The notes: generated from the letters alone by a model not told the origin. 64,000 nt of DNA from Brevundimonas diminuta (GCF_022654015.1 NZ_CP073063.1:2046001-2110000); one strand, 5' to 3'; shown: positions 9,032 through 19,003, counted from the stretch's first letter. Numbers and translations: made by a program.

Positions 9032-10480
9032 TTGTTTCAAATAGCCATTACGGGTTGTGGCGCTTTGGGGGCGGGTGCGGTGAAGGATTGGGCGCATCCG
9101 GGGATCAGGCCCCGCCGAAACGGCGCCTCACGACGCTCGCCGAGCGGTTTCCAAGTCACGACCTTGATCCTGCTCACCCTGACATCCGTCGTGGCGCTGA
9201 TCCGCTGGCCCGCCGCCGCGATCGACGTCGGCTTGGTGCTGTTCCAAGCCGCCTTCGTGGTGTGCGCGTTGTGGAAGGCCTTCATCGGCATCGCCAGCCT
9301 GCGCCGCCCCGCGCCTGTTCCGCGTCCGATCGAATGGCCGCGCTACACCATTCTGGCGGCGCTTTATGATGAGGCGGCCGTGGCGCCGCAACTGATCGCC
9401 AACCTCAGCCGGATCGACTATCCGGCGCACAGGCTGGAGGCCTTTATCGTGCTGGAGGCGCATGACGAGGCCACCCTGGCCGCAGCCCAGGCGACGCCGA
9501 AACCGCCTTGGCTGAAAATCCTGATCGCGCCGCCGGGCAGTCCCCAGACCAAGCCGCGCGCTTTGAATTACGCCCTGGGTCAAGCGCGGGGCGATCTGGT
9601 CACCATCTATGACGCAGAGGACCGACCGCATCCGCAACAGCTCCGCCAGGCGGCGGCGCGTTTCGTCGCCCAGCCGCGGCTGGGTTGTCTTCAGGCTCCG
9701 CTGCGCATCCGACCGTCCGGCAAGGCTGGCTCTTGGTTTCTGGATCGGCAGTTCGCCTTCGAATATGCGGCCCTGTTCGAAGTGACCCTGCCGGGCATGG
9801 CGCGATTGGGCCTGCCTTTTCCGCTTGGCGGCACCAGCAATCACATCCGCATGACGGCGCTGCGTGGCGCCGGCGGTTGGGATGCGCACAATGTCACCGA
9901 GGACGCGGACCTGGGCTTCCGCCTGTGGTCGATGGGCTGGAAGCTCGGCGTCATCGACAGTCCGACGTGGGAGACGCCGCCGGGCGCGATGGACAGATGG
10001 CTGCCGCAGCGCACCCGCTGGCTGAAGGGCTATATGCAGACCTGGGGCGTGCATACGCGGCGGCCCAACGCCTTGGGCCGACGCGGAAGCTTGGCGCTGA
10101 TCATGACCTTGGGCGCGGCGATCCTGTCGGCGGCCGCCCATGCCCCGACGCTGGCCTGGCTGGTTCTAGCCGTCGCCGTCTGGGCGCTTTCCGGCGTCTT
10201 GCCGCCCCTGCCAGGTGGCTCGCTTGGCGTGCTGGCGCTGGGAGTCATCGCCGCCTGGATGAGCTGTGCGGCCGGGGCGCGACGCGCCGGGCTCGATTAC
10301 CGGCTGGGCGATGTGCTGGCTGCGCCGGCCTATTGGGCGCTCCTCAGCCTGGCCTTCGTCCATGCGGCCTGGCGGCTGGCGGTCGAACCGCACGTCTGGG
10401 ACAAGACCCCGCACGATCGCGACGATCAGATGCCAGAATTGACCGTCGTGGCACCGGACGCTGGACGCGAGGCGGCCTGA
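9032..10480 (+). CDS. family 2 glycosyltransferase, membrane-bound
   Basis: The protein has two N-terminal hydrophobic helices, then a GT2 core: ILAALYDEAAV, the DXD-type VTIYDAEDRPHP, the acceptor motif VTEDADLGFRL and a QXXRW-type motif QRTRWLKGYMQTW. Three or four more membrane helices close it. This is the arrangement of cellulose-synthase-like and N-glycan/poly-sugar synthases that polymerise or transfer sugar across the inner membrane. The start is uncertain: TTG at 9032 gives the longest frame, while GTG at 9080 is an alternative closer to the first helix. The sugar is unknown. Confidence 0.85.
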   Translation: MFQIAITGCGALGAGAVKDWAHPGIRPRRNGASRRSPSGFQVTTLILLTLTSVVALIRWPAAAIDVGLVLFQAAFVVCALWKAFIGIASLRRPAPVPRPIEWPRYTILAALYDEAAVAPQLIANLSRIDYPAHRLEAFIVLEAHDEATLAAAQATPKPPWLKILIAPPGSPQTKPRALNYALGQARGDLVTIYDAEDRPHPQQLRQAAARFVAQPRLGCLQAPLRIRPSGKAGSWFLDRQFAFEYAALFEVTLPGMARLGLPFPLGGTSNHIRMTALRGAGGWDAHNVTEDADLGFRLWSMGWKLGVIDSPTWETPPGAMDRWLPQRTRWLKGYMQTWGVHTRRPNALGRRGSLALIMTLGAAILSAAAHAPTLAWLVLAVAVWALSGVLPPLPGGSLGVLALGVIAAWMSCAAGARRAGLDYRLGDVLAAPAYWALLSLAFVHAAWRLAVEPHVWDKTPHDRDDQMPELTVVAPDAGREAA

Positions 10481-10498
10481 GCGCCTATCAGCCCGACG

Positions 10499-11410
10499 AT
10501 GGCGCCCGTCCTTTCCAAAACTCCCGAAACCCTCGTGACCTCCGGCTGGTCCGACTATGCCCTGCTGGACAGCGGCGACGGCAAGAAGCTGGAACGCTAT
10601 GGCCGCTACACCGTCGTCCGACCCGAGCCGCAGTGTTTCTGGTCGCCCCGCGATCCAAAAGCCTTCGAAAACGCGACAGCGACGTTCGATCCGCAGCAGG
10701 AGGAGGAAGACAGCGGTCGCTGGCGGTTCGACAAGCACGGCCCCATCGACGCCTTCCCGCTGAAGTGGCGCGACGTGAGGTTCACCGGTCGTTTCACCCC
10801 CTTTCGCCACCTCGCCTTCTTCCCTGAACAGGCGGCCAACTGGGAATGGCTGGACGGGCGCGTGCGGGACTTCACACGCTCGGCCGGCCGTGCGCCGAAG
10901 ATCCTGAACCTGTTCGGCTATACCGGCGTCGCTAGCTTGGCTGCAGCAGCCGCGGGTGCAGAGGTTACTCACGTCGACGCGTCCAAGAAGTCGGTCGCCT
11001 ACGCGCGCGAGAACGCCAAACAGTCGGGCCTCGCCCAGCATCCGATCCGGTGGATTGTCGAGGACGCCCGCAAATACGTCGCGCGCGAAGTTCGGCGCGG
11101 CTCGAAATACGATGGCGTCATTCTGGACCCGCCCAAATACGGACGCGGCCCGACGGGCGAAGTCTGGCGCCTGTTCGAGGACATGCCGGGTCTGCTCAAG
11201 GACTGCGCCGCTTTGCTGGCGGACGATGCCGACTTCCTGTTGCTGAACGCCTATGCGGCCCGTGTGTCCGGCCTGTCCCTGGCGCACCTGATGGTCGAGG
11301 CGACCCAGGATCGCGGCGGCCGGATCGACTGGGGCGAACTGGCCCTGTCCGAAGACGGCCCGGACGCCCGCGCCATCGGCCTGTCCTTCTTCGCGCGGTG
11401 GAGCCGATGA
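10499..11410 (+). CDS. class I SAM-dependent methyltransferase, RlmI/RlmL-like
   Basis: The 303-residue protein has the SAM-binding loop NLFGYTGVASLAAAAAG, the acidic tip THVDASKKS and the catalytic LDPPKYGRG. That DPPK motif and order are shared with 23S rRNA m5C/m2G methyltransferases of the RlmI/RlmK type, but the N-terminal PUA domain is absent, so the target may differ. It overlaps the SpoU-type gene that follows by 4 bases, pairing two likely RNA modification genes. Confidence 0.85.
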   Translation: MAPVLSKTPETLVTSGWSDYALLDSGDGKKLERYGRYTVVRPEPQCFWSPRDPKAFENATATFDPQQEEEDSGRWRFDKHGPIDAFPLKWRDVRFTGRFTPFRHLAFFPEQAANWEWLDGRVRDFTRSAGRAPKILNLFGYTGVASLAAAAAGAEVTHVDASKKSVAYARENAKQSGLAQHPIRWIVEDARKYVAREVRRGSKYDGVILDPPKYGRGPTGEVWRLFEDMPGLLKDCAALLADDADFLLLNAYAARVSGLSLAHLMVEATQDRGGRIDWGELALSEDGPDARAIGLSFFARWSR

Positions 11411-12204
11411 GCGAACGCGTCATCACCTCCCTGACCAACGACACGGTCAAGGGCGTCCGGGCCCTGCATATGCGCAAGGAACGCGACCTGACCGGGACCT
11501 TCCTGGCCGAGGGGCTGAAGTTCATTGGCGAGGCGCTGGACCAGGGCCGTGCGCCCCGGATGTTGCTGGTCGGCGAGGACGCCCGTCCTCACCCTCTGCT
11601 GGATCGCGCCAAGGCCGCCACGCTCAAGGCTGGCGGCGACATCATCGTCGTCACCCACGCCATCCTCGAAAAAATCAGCCGCCGCGACAATCCGCAGACC
11701 GTGCTCGGCGTGTTCGAACAGGCATATGCGCCTCTCGACAGCCTGAACCCCGCCTCGGCCCCCTGCTGGGTGGCGCTGGAGCAGGTGCGCGATCCCGGTA
11801 ATCTGGGCACCATCATTCGCACGGCGGACGCGGCCGGTTGCGGCGGGGTGATCCTGATCGGCGACTGCGTCGATCCCTATTCGGTCGAGGCCGTGCGCGC
11901 GACCATGGGCTCGGTCTTCGCCGTCTCGATCTCCAAGACGACGCCCGAGGCTTTCCTTGCCTGGCGCAAGACCTGGCCCGGCAGCGTCGTCGGCACCCGC
12001 CTGGACGCCAAGGTCAGTCACCGCTCGGCCGTCATGCAACAGCCGTCGCTGATCCTGATGGGCAATGAACAGGCTGGCCTGACCGACGCCCTGGCCGCCG
12101 CCTGCGACGTCAACGTCAAGATCCCGATGCGCGGCCGCGCCGACAGCCTGAACCTGGCCATCGCCACCGGCATCATGGTCTATGCCGCGACGGACGAAGC
12201 CTAG
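11407..12204 (+). CDS. SpoU/TrmH family RNA methyltransferase
   Basis: The 265-residue protein ends with the three SPOUT motifs: EQVRDPGNLGTIIRTADAAG, LMGNEQAGL and IPMRGRADSLNLAIATGIM, which form the knotted SAM site. The N-terminal part is a substrate-binding domain of the SpoU_sub_bind type. It methylates ribose 2'-OH groups in rRNA or tRNA, target not readable here. The ATG at 11407 overlaps the previous stop. The stop overlaps the stop of the convergent MFS gene within the bases ctag. Confidence 0.92.
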   Translation: MSERVITSLTNDTVKGVRALHMRKERDLTGTFLAEGLKFIGEALDQGRAPRMLLVGEDARPHPLLDRAKAATLKAGGDIIVVTHAILEKISRRDNPQTVLGVFEQAYAPLDSLNPASAPCWVALEQVRDPGNLGTIIRTADAAGCGGVILIGDCVDPYSVEAVRATMGSVFAVSISKTTPEAFLAWRKTWPGSVVGTRLDAKVSHRSAVMQQPSLILMGNEQAGLTDALAAACDVNVKIPMRGRADSLNLAIATGIMVYAATDEA

Positions 12205-13478
12205 CGCTGCTCCTCCGGCGCAACCCGCCCCATGCCCCACAGGGCGGCGATGGTGACCAGAGCCGAAATCGCCAGATAGCCGCCGACGGCCCCCGGCCCG
12301 AACCGATCTGCCAGCTTCAGCGCGATGTAGGGCGCAAGCGATGCGCCCAGGATGCCCGCCAGATTGAAGGCCATCGACGCGCCGGTGTAGCGCACCGCTG
12401 TCGGGAACGGCCGCGCCATGGCCGCGCCGATGGGGCCATAGGTGCAGCCCATCAGGGCGAACCCCAGCGCAAAGAAGATCAGCAGGCCGCTGAGACCGCC
12501 CCCGAACAGCGGTGCGAACAGAAAGCCGAACAGGCCGATCCCGACCGAAGAGGCGATCAGCACCCTGACCTGCCCGTATCGATCCGCCAGCAAGGCTGTC
12601 ACCGGTATGAAGGCGGCGAAGAACAGCACGCCGATCAACTGGATGGGCAGCACATCGGCCCGCGCCAGCCCCATGCCCGTCGTCGCCCAGCCCAGGGCGA
12701 AGACGGTCATCAAATAGAACAGGGTGAAGGTCGTCACGCCGCAGAAGGTGCCCAGAACTAGCGCCGCCTTGTGGTGGGCGAACAAGGTGACGGCCGGCGC
12801 CTTGACCCGCTCGTCGCGGTCGACCGCCTTCTGAAACTCGGGCGTCTCGGTGATCTTCAGTCGCACCCACAGGCCGACGAACACCAGCACGGCGCTGGCC
12901 AGAAACGGAATGCGCCAGCCCCAGCCCTCGAACGCGGTCTCGCTCATCGTCGAGGTCAGGACGATGAAGGATGTGGTGGACAGGATGAAGCCGATGGGCG
13001 CGCCCAGCTGAGGGAACATGCCGAACCAGGCCTTCTTTCCAGCCGGCGCATTCTCGGTCGCCAGCAACACCGCCCCGCCCCATTCGCCGCCCAGGCCCAG
13101 CCCCTGACCGAACCGGCAAAGGGCCAACAGCAGGGGCGCCAGCAGGCCGACCTGCTGGTGCGTCGGCAACAGGCCGATGGCCACGGTCGACAGGCCCATG
13201 GTCATCAGCGCCGCGACCAGCGTCGCCTTGCGCCCCACCCGATCCCCAAAATGCCCGAAAGCCAGGGCGCCGACGGGCCGCGCGAAGAAGGCGATGGAAA
13301 AGGTCGCGAACGAGGACAGCAGCGCCGTCCCCGGATCCTCTCCGGGGAAGAACAGCGTCGGGAACACCAGGACGGCCGCCGTGGCGTAGATATAGAAGTC
13401 GAAGAACTCGATCGTCGTGCCGATCAGGCTGGCGAACAGCACGCGGCCGGTGGAGTTCTTCGGCAGGACGTCGGACAT
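12201..13478 (-). CDS. MFS transporter, metabolite:H+ symporter type
   Basis: The 425-residue protein has twelve hydrophobic segments and the MHS-family signatures GTTIEFFDFYIYATAA at the N terminus and HFGDRVGRKATL between helices 2 and 3, plus RFGQGLGLGGEWGGAVLL. Relatives move shikimate, ketoglutarate, proline-betaine or citrate with protons. The ATG at 13478 starts the family-typical N terminus; the frame upstream is outside the family. It is convergent with the SpoU gene. Confidence 0.9.
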   Translation of the reverse strand: MSDVLPKNSTGRVLFASLIGTTIEFFDFYIYATAAVLVFPTLFFPGEDPGTALLSSFATFSIAFFARPVGALAFGHFGDRVGRKATLVAALMTMGLSTVAIGLLPTHQQVGLLAPLLLALCRFGQGLGLGGEWGGAVLLATENAPAGKKAWFGMFPQLGAPIGFILSTTSFIVLTSTMSETAFEGWGWRIPFLASAVLVFVGLWVRLKITETPEFQKAVDRDERVKAPAVTLFAHHKAALVLGTFCGVTTFTLFYLMTVFALGWATTGMGLARADVLPIQLIGVLFFAAFIPVTALLADRYGQVRVLIASSVGIGLFGFLFAPLFGGGLSGLLIFFALGFALMGCTYGPIGAAMARPFPTAVRYTGASMAFNLAGILGASLAPYIALKLADRFGPGAVGGYLAISALVTIAALWGMGRVAPEEQR

Positions 13479-13534
13479 CTTCTTCTCCCGGTTGTCCCAG
13501 CGATGCCCGTTTCCCGCCCGTCGCGTCAAGGCGA

Positions 13535-15961
13535 TCAAGTCCCGCGCGGTTTGACCCGGTTCGTCGCCTGCGCCTCGGCCGGGTTTTCCGGCCACGGATG
13601 ACGGGGATAGCGGCCGCGCATCTCCGCGCGCACCGCCGCCCATGAGCCGGTCCAGAAACGCGGCAAGTCCTTGGTGACCTGCACCGGCCGTCGCGCCGGC
13701 GATAACAGCGCCAGGGTCAACGGCACGCCGCCGACGGTCGGATGCGTCGTCACGCCGAACAACTCCTGCACCCGAATATCCACGCGCGGCCCGCCGTCAG
13801 CGGCATAGTCGATGGCCGCCGAGCCCAACGGCGTGATCAGGCGCGGGGGCGCCAGCTCGTCCAGACGGCGCTGTAGGTCCCAAGGGATCAGTCCACGCAA
13901 AGCCTCGGCCAGATTACCGTCAGCTATCCCCTCCAGCGACTTCGCCCCTTCCAGCAGAGGCCACAGCCAGTCCTGACGCGCCGCCAGCAGGGCGTTGTCC
14001 GACACATCGGGCCAGGCTGGGTCTCGCGCATGCAGGAACGCCAGACGCGCGCGCAGTTCCGATGCCTGCTCGCCCCATCTCAGTGCGCCTATACCATCCG
14101 CCTCGATCTCGGCCCGAAGGGCGGCGGTCAGGGTCTTCGCATCCGGCGCGCCGACGACCTTTTCGTCCAGCGCGATGGCCCCGATGCGCCGCGAGCGCCG
14201 GATCACCGACCGCCCCGCCGGTTCGCGCACCAGCCGGTCCTCCGTCGAGATCAGGCGCGCCAGATCGCTTTCGATCCGGTCCGCCTCCAGCGCCGCCGCC
14301 AGTCGCACCCGGTCGCGCGTGTCGCCGCCGCCGAGTTCGGCGATCGCCACCCAAGGCTCACGCGCCAGATGGTCGGTCGCGTCCAGCACGACCCCTCGCC
14401 CACTAGCCAAAAGGTATTCACCCGCCTTGCCCCGCGCCTTTGCGATCCGCTCGGGAAAGGCCTCGGCCAGCAGCAGTCCCGGATCGATCGTCCGACCCGA
14501 TCCACCACCCGCCGCGCGCGCCCAGCGCTCCGCCAGTTTGATCGAATCGCGCGCTCTCTGCGTCCGATCGCGCTCCAGCCCGATCAGGCGATCCGCCAGA
14601 TCGACGCTCGATCCGCCCAGACCCGGCTCGCTCAACACCGCCGCGATCCGTGCGCCCGTCATCGCGTCGCCGGCGTCGGACGCCACGGCGACCATATGCG
14701 CCAGCCGAGGCGACAGCGGGATCTTCGTCAGCCTCAGCCCGTGATTCGACAGTCCGCCATCGGCATCCAGCGCCCCCAAGCGTGTCAGCACCTTGCGCGC
14801 CTCGGCCAAGGCGCCGGCCGGCGGCGGGTCGAGCAGGGCCAGTCCCTCGACCGAGCGGGCGCCCCAACGCGCCAGGTCCAGGGCCAGTCCGGTCAGGTCC
14901 GCCTCCTGGATTTCCGGCCGCTGATGCGGGACCAGCCCGCGCGTCTGTTCCTCGTCCCACAAGCGGTAGCAGACGCCCGGCTCGGTGCGCCCGGCCCGGC
15001 CGCGTCTCTGTTCTGCGGAAGATCGGCTGACCTTGACCGTCGCCAACCGGGTCAGGCCGCTGGAGGATTCGAACCGCGGCACGCGCGACAGGCCGCCGTC
15101 GATCACCACCTGCACGCCTTCGATGGTCAGACTGGTTTCGGCAACCGAGGTCGCCAGCACCAGCTTGCGCCGCCCCGGCGCCGCCGGTGCGATGGCTCGG
15201 TCCTGCTCGCCGCGATCCAGCCCGCCATAGAGGGGCACGACATCGACGTTCGGCAGCCGCAGTCGCTCATTCACCAGCCTGGCCACCCGATGGATTTCGC
15301 CCTGCCCTGGCAGGAAGACCAGCACCGATCCCGTCTCCTCGCCCAAGGCGGTCAGACAGGCCCGCGCCACAGCCTCTTCGAACCGTTCGGATGGGTTGCG
15401 GCCCAGATACCGGGTCTCGACCGGCCAGGCCCGTCCCTCGGCCTCGATCACTGGCGCGCCGTCGAGCAGGCGCGAGACCCCGACCACATCCAGCGTCGCC
15501 GACATGACCAGCAGCCGCAGGTCCTCACGCAGCAGCTTTTGCGTGTCTCTCGCCAACGCGAGTCCAAGATCGGCGTCCAGGCTGCGCTCGTGAAACTCGT
15601 CGAACAAAACCGCGCCCACGTCCTCCAGTCCCGGATCGTCCAGAATCATGCGCGTGAAGACGCCCTCGGTGATCACCTCGATCCGCGTGTTCGGCCCGAT
15701 CCTGCTCTGCAGCCGGGTGCGATAGCCCACCGTCCCGCCCGGCTGTTCGCCCAGGCTCGCAGCCATCCGGTCGGCGGCCGCCCGTGCGGCCAGGCGTCGC
15801 GGCTCCAGCACCAGCACCTTGCCCTCCAGCCACGGCTGATCCAGCAGGGCCAGTGGCACGACCGTCGTCTTGCCCGCCCCCGGCGGCGCCGCCAGCACGG
15901 CCGTATTGCCCGCGCTCAGCGCGGCTTTCAGCGGTTCAAGAACGGCGTGGATGGGCAGCAT
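13535..15961 (-). CDS. hrpB: ATP-dependent helicase HrpB
   Basis: The 808-residue protein is full length for HrpB. It has Walker A (APPGAGKTT) near residue 27, the DEFH box (VLFDEFHERSLD), SAT (VMSATLD), and motif VI (QRRGRAGRTEPG), followed by the helicase-associated and HrpB C-terminal domains ending RHPWPENPAEA. It is a DEAH-type helicase of unknown substrate in most bacteria. A long antisense frame across it is a GC-driven shadow. Confidence 0.96.
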   Translation of the reverse strand: MLPIHAVLEPLKAALSAGNTAVLAAPPGAGKTTVVPLALLDQPWLEGKVLVLEPRRLAARAAADRMAASLGEQPGGTVGYRTRLQSRIGPNTRIEVITEGVFTRMILDDPGLEDVGAVLFDEFHERSLDADLGLALARDTQKLLREDLRLLVMSATLDVVGVSRLLDGAPVIEAEGRAWPVETRYLGRNPSERFEEAVARACLTALGEETGSVLVFLPGQGEIHRVARLVNERLRLPNVDVVPLYGGLDRGEQDRAIAPAAPGRRKLVLATSVAETSLTIEGVQVVIDGGLSRVPRFESSSGLTRLATVKVSRSSAEQRRGRAGRTEPGVCYRLWDEEQTRGLVPHQRPEIQEADLTGLALDLARWGARSVEGLALLDPPPAGALAEARKVLTRLGALDADGGLSNHGLRLTKIPLSPRLAHMVAVASDAGDAMTGARIAAVLSEPGLGGSSVDLADRLIGLERDRTQRARDSIKLAERWARAAGGGSGRTIDPGLLLAEAFPERIAKARGKAGEYLLASGRGVVLDATDHLAREPWVAIAELGGGDTRDRVRLAAALEADRIESDLARLISTEDRLVREPAGRSVIRRSRRIGAIALDEKVVGAPDAKTLTAALRAEIEADGIGALRWGEQASELRARLAFLHARDPAWPDVSDNALLAARQDWLWPLLEGAKSLEGIADGNLAEALRGLIPWDLQRRLDELAPPRLITPLGSAAIDYAADGGPRVDIRVQELFGVTTHPTVGGVPLTLALLSPARRPVQVTKDLPRFWTGSWAAVRAEMRGRYPRHPWPENPAEAQATNRVKPRGT

Positions 15962-16106
15962 GTGTCGCCTCTAGCCTGCCGACAGGCGATCACGAAAGCG
16001 TCGTCGCGCCTTAACCACCCCGTCATGCGCGTTGCGCGCCGCCTCATCCGTCGCTAGCGTCCGCCCCAAGCAGCCGAGGGGCTGCATCAAAACGTGGGGG
16101 TATTTT

Positions 16107-17681
16107 ATGTGGCGCGTTAAGTCGCTCGACGCGATCCTTGCCACGGCCGAGAAGAAGTCGCTTCACCGGTCGCTTGGTCCTATTCAACTGACGCTTCTGG
16201 GGATCGGGGCCATCATCGGCACCGGAATCTTCGTCCTGACCGCCTCGGCCGCCCAAAAGGCCGGACCGGGCATGATGATCAGCTTCGTCATCGCCGGCGC
16301 GGTCTGCGCGGTCGCGGCGCTCTGCTACTCCGAACTGGCGTCGATGGCCCCGGTGTCTGGCTCGGCCTACACCTACACCTACGCCGTGATGGGCGAACTG
16401 CTGGCCTGGACGGTCGGCTGGGCGCTGATCCTGGAATACGCCGTGGCGGCCTCGGCCGTGTCGGTCGGTTGGTCGGGCTACGTGCTCGGGCTAATAGAAC
16501 AGGGGCTCGGATTCGATTTCCCCGACCTCCTATCCGCCGGGCCGACCTGGTCGATGAACGGCTTCATCCCCACGCCTGACTTCTCGGCCGGGATCGTCAA
16601 CATCCCCGCCATCGTCGTGGCCCTGCTTGTGACCGCCCTGCTGATGGTCGGCACCACGGAATCGGCCCGGGTCAATGCGATCCTGGTCGCGATCAAGGTC
16701 GTCGCCCTGACGGTCTTCATCGTCATCACCCTGCCTGTCGTCCAATCGGCCAACCTGTCGCCGTTCGCCCCCAACGGCCTGTTCGGCCAATATTCGGGGA
16801 TGGGCATCGTCGGCGCAGCAGCCTCGATCTTCTTCGCCTATGTCGGGTTTGACGCCGTTTCGACGGCGGCCGAGGAAACCAAGAATCCGCAGCGCAACGT
16901 GCCCATCGGCCTGATCGGCTCGCTGGCCATCTGTACGATCTTCTATCTGCTGGTCGCGCTCGGCGCCGCCGGCGCCATCGGCGCTCAGCCGGTTCTGGGC
17001 GCCGCCGGTGAAGCGGTCCAGCCGGGCTCGCCCGCCTTCGTCGCCGCCTGCGCCCTGCCCGCCAACGCCGAAATGCTGGTCTGCTCCAACGAGGCCCTGG
17101 CCCACGTTCTGCGTGTCGTCGGGCACCCCCAGATCGGCAACGCCCTGGGCACCGCCGCCCTCCTGGCCCTGCCCTCGGTCATCCTGATGATGATCTTTGG
17201 TCAGACCCGCATCTTCTTCGTGATGGCGCGCGACGGTCTGCTGCCGGAAGGCCTGACCAAAATCCACCCCAAGTGGAAGACGCCCTACATCGTGACCGCC
17301 GCCACCGGCATCGCGGTCGCCATCGCCGGCGCCCTGTTCCCGGTCGGTCAGCTGGCCGACATTTCGAACTCGGGCACTCTGTTCGCCTTCTTCATGGTGT
17401 CGATCGCGGTGCTGGTGCTGCGAGTCAAGGATCCGAACCGCCGCCGTCCGTTCCGTACGCCGCTGATCTGGGTGTTCGCGCCCCTGTCGGCGTTCGGCTG
17501 CGCCTTCCTGTTCTGGAACCTGCCGCATGACGCCAAGATGGTGCTGCCGATCTGGGGCGGCATTGGCCTGGTGATCTACTTCGCCTACGGCTACCGCAAG
17601 AGCCACCTGGGTCGCGGCGTGGTCGAGGTTCACGAAACGGATGGTGACGTTCCGCCGCCGCCCGTGCCGCCGATCAGCTAA
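16107..17681 (+). CDS. cationic amino acid transporter-type APC permease
   Basis: The 524-residue protein has about twelve to fourteen membrane helices. The N terminus RSLGPIQLTLLGIGAIIGTGIF is the APC/CAT signature, and FFAYVGFDAVSTAAEETKNP is the conserved loop of the CAT family. It imports amino acids across the inner membrane; the specificity cannot be called. ATG at 16107 fits the family and follows a tract of T and G; a longer frame to 16032 looks like leader. A strong terminator follows at 17768. Confidence 0.92.
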   Translation: MWRVKSLDAILATAEKKSLHRSLGPIQLTLLGIGAIIGTGIFVLTASAAQKAGPGMMISFVIAGAVCAVAALCYSELASMAPVSGSAYTYTYAVMGELLAWTVGWALILEYAVAASAVSVGWSGYVLGLIEQGLGFDFPDLLSAGPTWSMNGFIPTPDFSAGIVNIPAIVVALLVTALLMVGTTESARVNAILVAIKVVALTVFIVITLPVVQSANLSPFAPNGLFGQYSGMGIVGAAASIFFAYVGFDAVSTAAEETKNPQRNVPIGLIGSLAICTIFYLLVALGAAGAIGAQPVLGAAGEAVQPGSPAFVAACALPANAEMLVCSNEALAHVLRVVGHPQIGNALGTAALLALPSVILMMIFGQTRIFFVMARDGLLPEGLTKIHPKWKTPYIVTAATGIAVAIAGALFPVGQLADISNSGTLFAFFMVSIAVLVLRVKDPNRRRPFRTPLIWVFAPLSAFGCAFLFWNLPHDAKMVLPIWGGIGLVIYFAYGYRKSHLGRGVVEVHETDGDVPPPPVPPIS

Positions 17682-17767
17682 GACCAAACCGGGCCTGTCG
17701 CACCAATCGCGGCAGGCCCATCGATCGGCCTCAAATAGCCCGCACGGGCGATAGGCCAGGAATAAAG

Positions 17768-17798
17768 AAAGGCCCCGGAGCAATCCGGGGCCTTTTTT
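17768..17798. terminator. intrinsic terminator between permease and tRNA-Leu
   Basis: A perfect 8-bp GC stem (GGCCCCGG / CCGGGGCC) with a six-base loop is followed by six T on the plus strand and preceded by three A. It ends the permease message and may also act on the minus strand behind tRNA-Leu. Confidence 0.9.
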
Positions 17799-17802
17799 GT
17801 CT

Positions 17803-17887
17803 TGGTGCGGATGAGAGGACTCGAACCTCCACGCCTCTCGGCGCTGGAACCTAAATCCAGTGCGTCTACCAGTTCCGCCACATCCGC
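17803..17887 (-). tRNA. tRNA-Leu(UAG)
   Basis: The reverse strand folds as an 85-nt class II tRNA: acceptor GCGGATG pairs with CATCCGC, the anticodon stem CTGGA/TCCAG encloses a TTTAGGT loop with anticodon TAG, a long variable arm follows, and the T-arm has GGTTCGAGTCC. The discriminator A and CCA are encoded. Confidence 0.95.
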
Positions 17888-17936
17888 ATCGGGTAGGCGG
17901 TCGCGTCTAGAGGGTGACGCCGCTCAGGGCAAGGCC

Positions 17937-18299
17937 TCAGCGACGCCCAGCGACCAGTTCGTTGCGGATGGAGCGTCCCAAGGGATCGCGGGCGCGCCAA
18001 CTGTCGCCGACATCGGCCTCGACCATGCGGCTGCAGAAGCGCGGCAGGATCTGGCGCGGAATGAAGCCGGACAGACAGATCTTGTCACCCTCGGCCGACC
18101 AGCGCGCCGCCACACGTCGCCCGTCGGAAAACTGCGAGGTGTAGCGTCCATCCGGCTCGAAATAATGCCGGACCCACTGTCCATTCGGATAATGGGACAC
18201 GATCGTGTTGCCGAACGCCTTGGACATATCAGCTGAGGCGGGCGAGGCCACCAGCACCCCCACGATCGCCAAAACGCAGATCACCGAAACCTGCTTCAC
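17937..18299 (-). CDS. small secreted protein, hypothetical
   Basis: The 120-residue protein starts at a GTG with an AGGAGGGG ribosome site just upstream, preferred over the ATG at 18317. It has a signal peptide (VSVICVLAIVGVLVASPASA) and a mature part with a 'YPNGQWVRHYFEPDGRYTSQFSDGRR' type of beta-rich repeat, which resembles toxin-immunity or MORN-like periplasmic proteins, but I cannot name the family. Two Cys could form a disulfide. Not part of the prophage. Confidence 0.7.
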   Translation of the reverse strand: MKQVSVICVLAIVGVLVASPASADMSKAFGNTIVSHYPNGQWVRHYFEPDGRYTSQFSDGRRVAARWSAEGDKICLSGFIPRQILPRFCSRMVEADVGDSWRARDPLGRSIRNELVAGRR

Positions 18300-18367
18300 G
18301 CGCCCCTCCTGCGCCATCCGTCATCGACTATCGACGATACATAAGACGGCGCAAGTGCTGCGGTTCC

Positions 18368-18886
18368 TCAGCCGTTACCGCGACGACCCGATTCGAACAG
18401 GAACCAGACGCGTTTCTCGCTCTCGTCGATCCAGTTCTCGAGCAGGCTGGCGGTCGCGACGTCGTTATGCTCGTCGCAAAGGTCATGCACCTCGCGCATC
18501 CGGCCGATCAGTTCACCGTTGTCGTCGCGAAGCTCCGCCAGCATATCGAGAGGATCGACATAGTCGGCGTCGTTATCGGCGATGCGTGATTCCTTGGCGA
18601 TCTGACCGATGGAGCGCAGGGTGGTCCCGCCGATCTTGCGCGCCCGCTCGGCCATCGGATCGGTCATGGCCAGGATTTCCGCCGACTGCTCGTCCAGCAT
18701 CAGATGGTAGTCCCGGAAGTGCGGACCCGAGACGTGCCAGTGGAAATTCTTTGTCTTGATGTAGAGAGCGAACGTATCGGCCAGCAGGCCGGTCAGAGCG
18801 GCGGAAATGCTCTGGGTCGCCTCCTCCGACAGGCTCGTCGGCGTCTTCAGGGGCGCCAGGCGCTTTTCTTTGGCGGTAACCATCAT
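18368..18886 (-). CDS. dps: Dps ferritin-like DNA-protection protein
   Basis: The 172-residue protein carries the Dps ferroxidase site split across subunits: KTKNFHWHVSGPHFRDYH and LMLDEQSAEI. Dps dodecamers oxidise and store iron and coat DNA during stress. The double ATG at 18886 follows a GAGGAG ribosome site. It is the last host gene before the left end of the prophage. Confidence 0.95.
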   Translation of the reverse strand: MMVTAKEKRLAPLKTPTSLSEEATQSISAALTGLLADTFALYIKTKNFHWHVSGPHFRDYHLMLDEQSAEILAMTDPMAERARKIGGTTLRSIGQIAKESRIADNDADYVDPLDMLAELRDDNGELIGRMREVHDLCDEHNDVATASLLENWIDESEKRVWFLFESGRRGNG

Positions 18887-19003
18887 CGTTCTCCTCAGCA
18901 GCAGTCTGCGGTCAAGCTAGGTAGTCGGGCATCCGGACGGAAGCCCTGGCGCAGATGATAATGCTGAAGCTGTGAAGTGGTTCGACGGCGCCGACCTTTG
19001 TCG

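Noticed and set aside
12771..13601. 276-codon frame antisense to the MFS gene
   Set aside because: Gln/Arg/Gly-rich shadow of a membrane protein gene, no motif.
14030..16057. 675-codon open frame antisense to hrpB
   Set aside because: Rich in Arg, Gln and His with no motif; it mirrors hrpB in a GC-rich genome and has no ribosome site.
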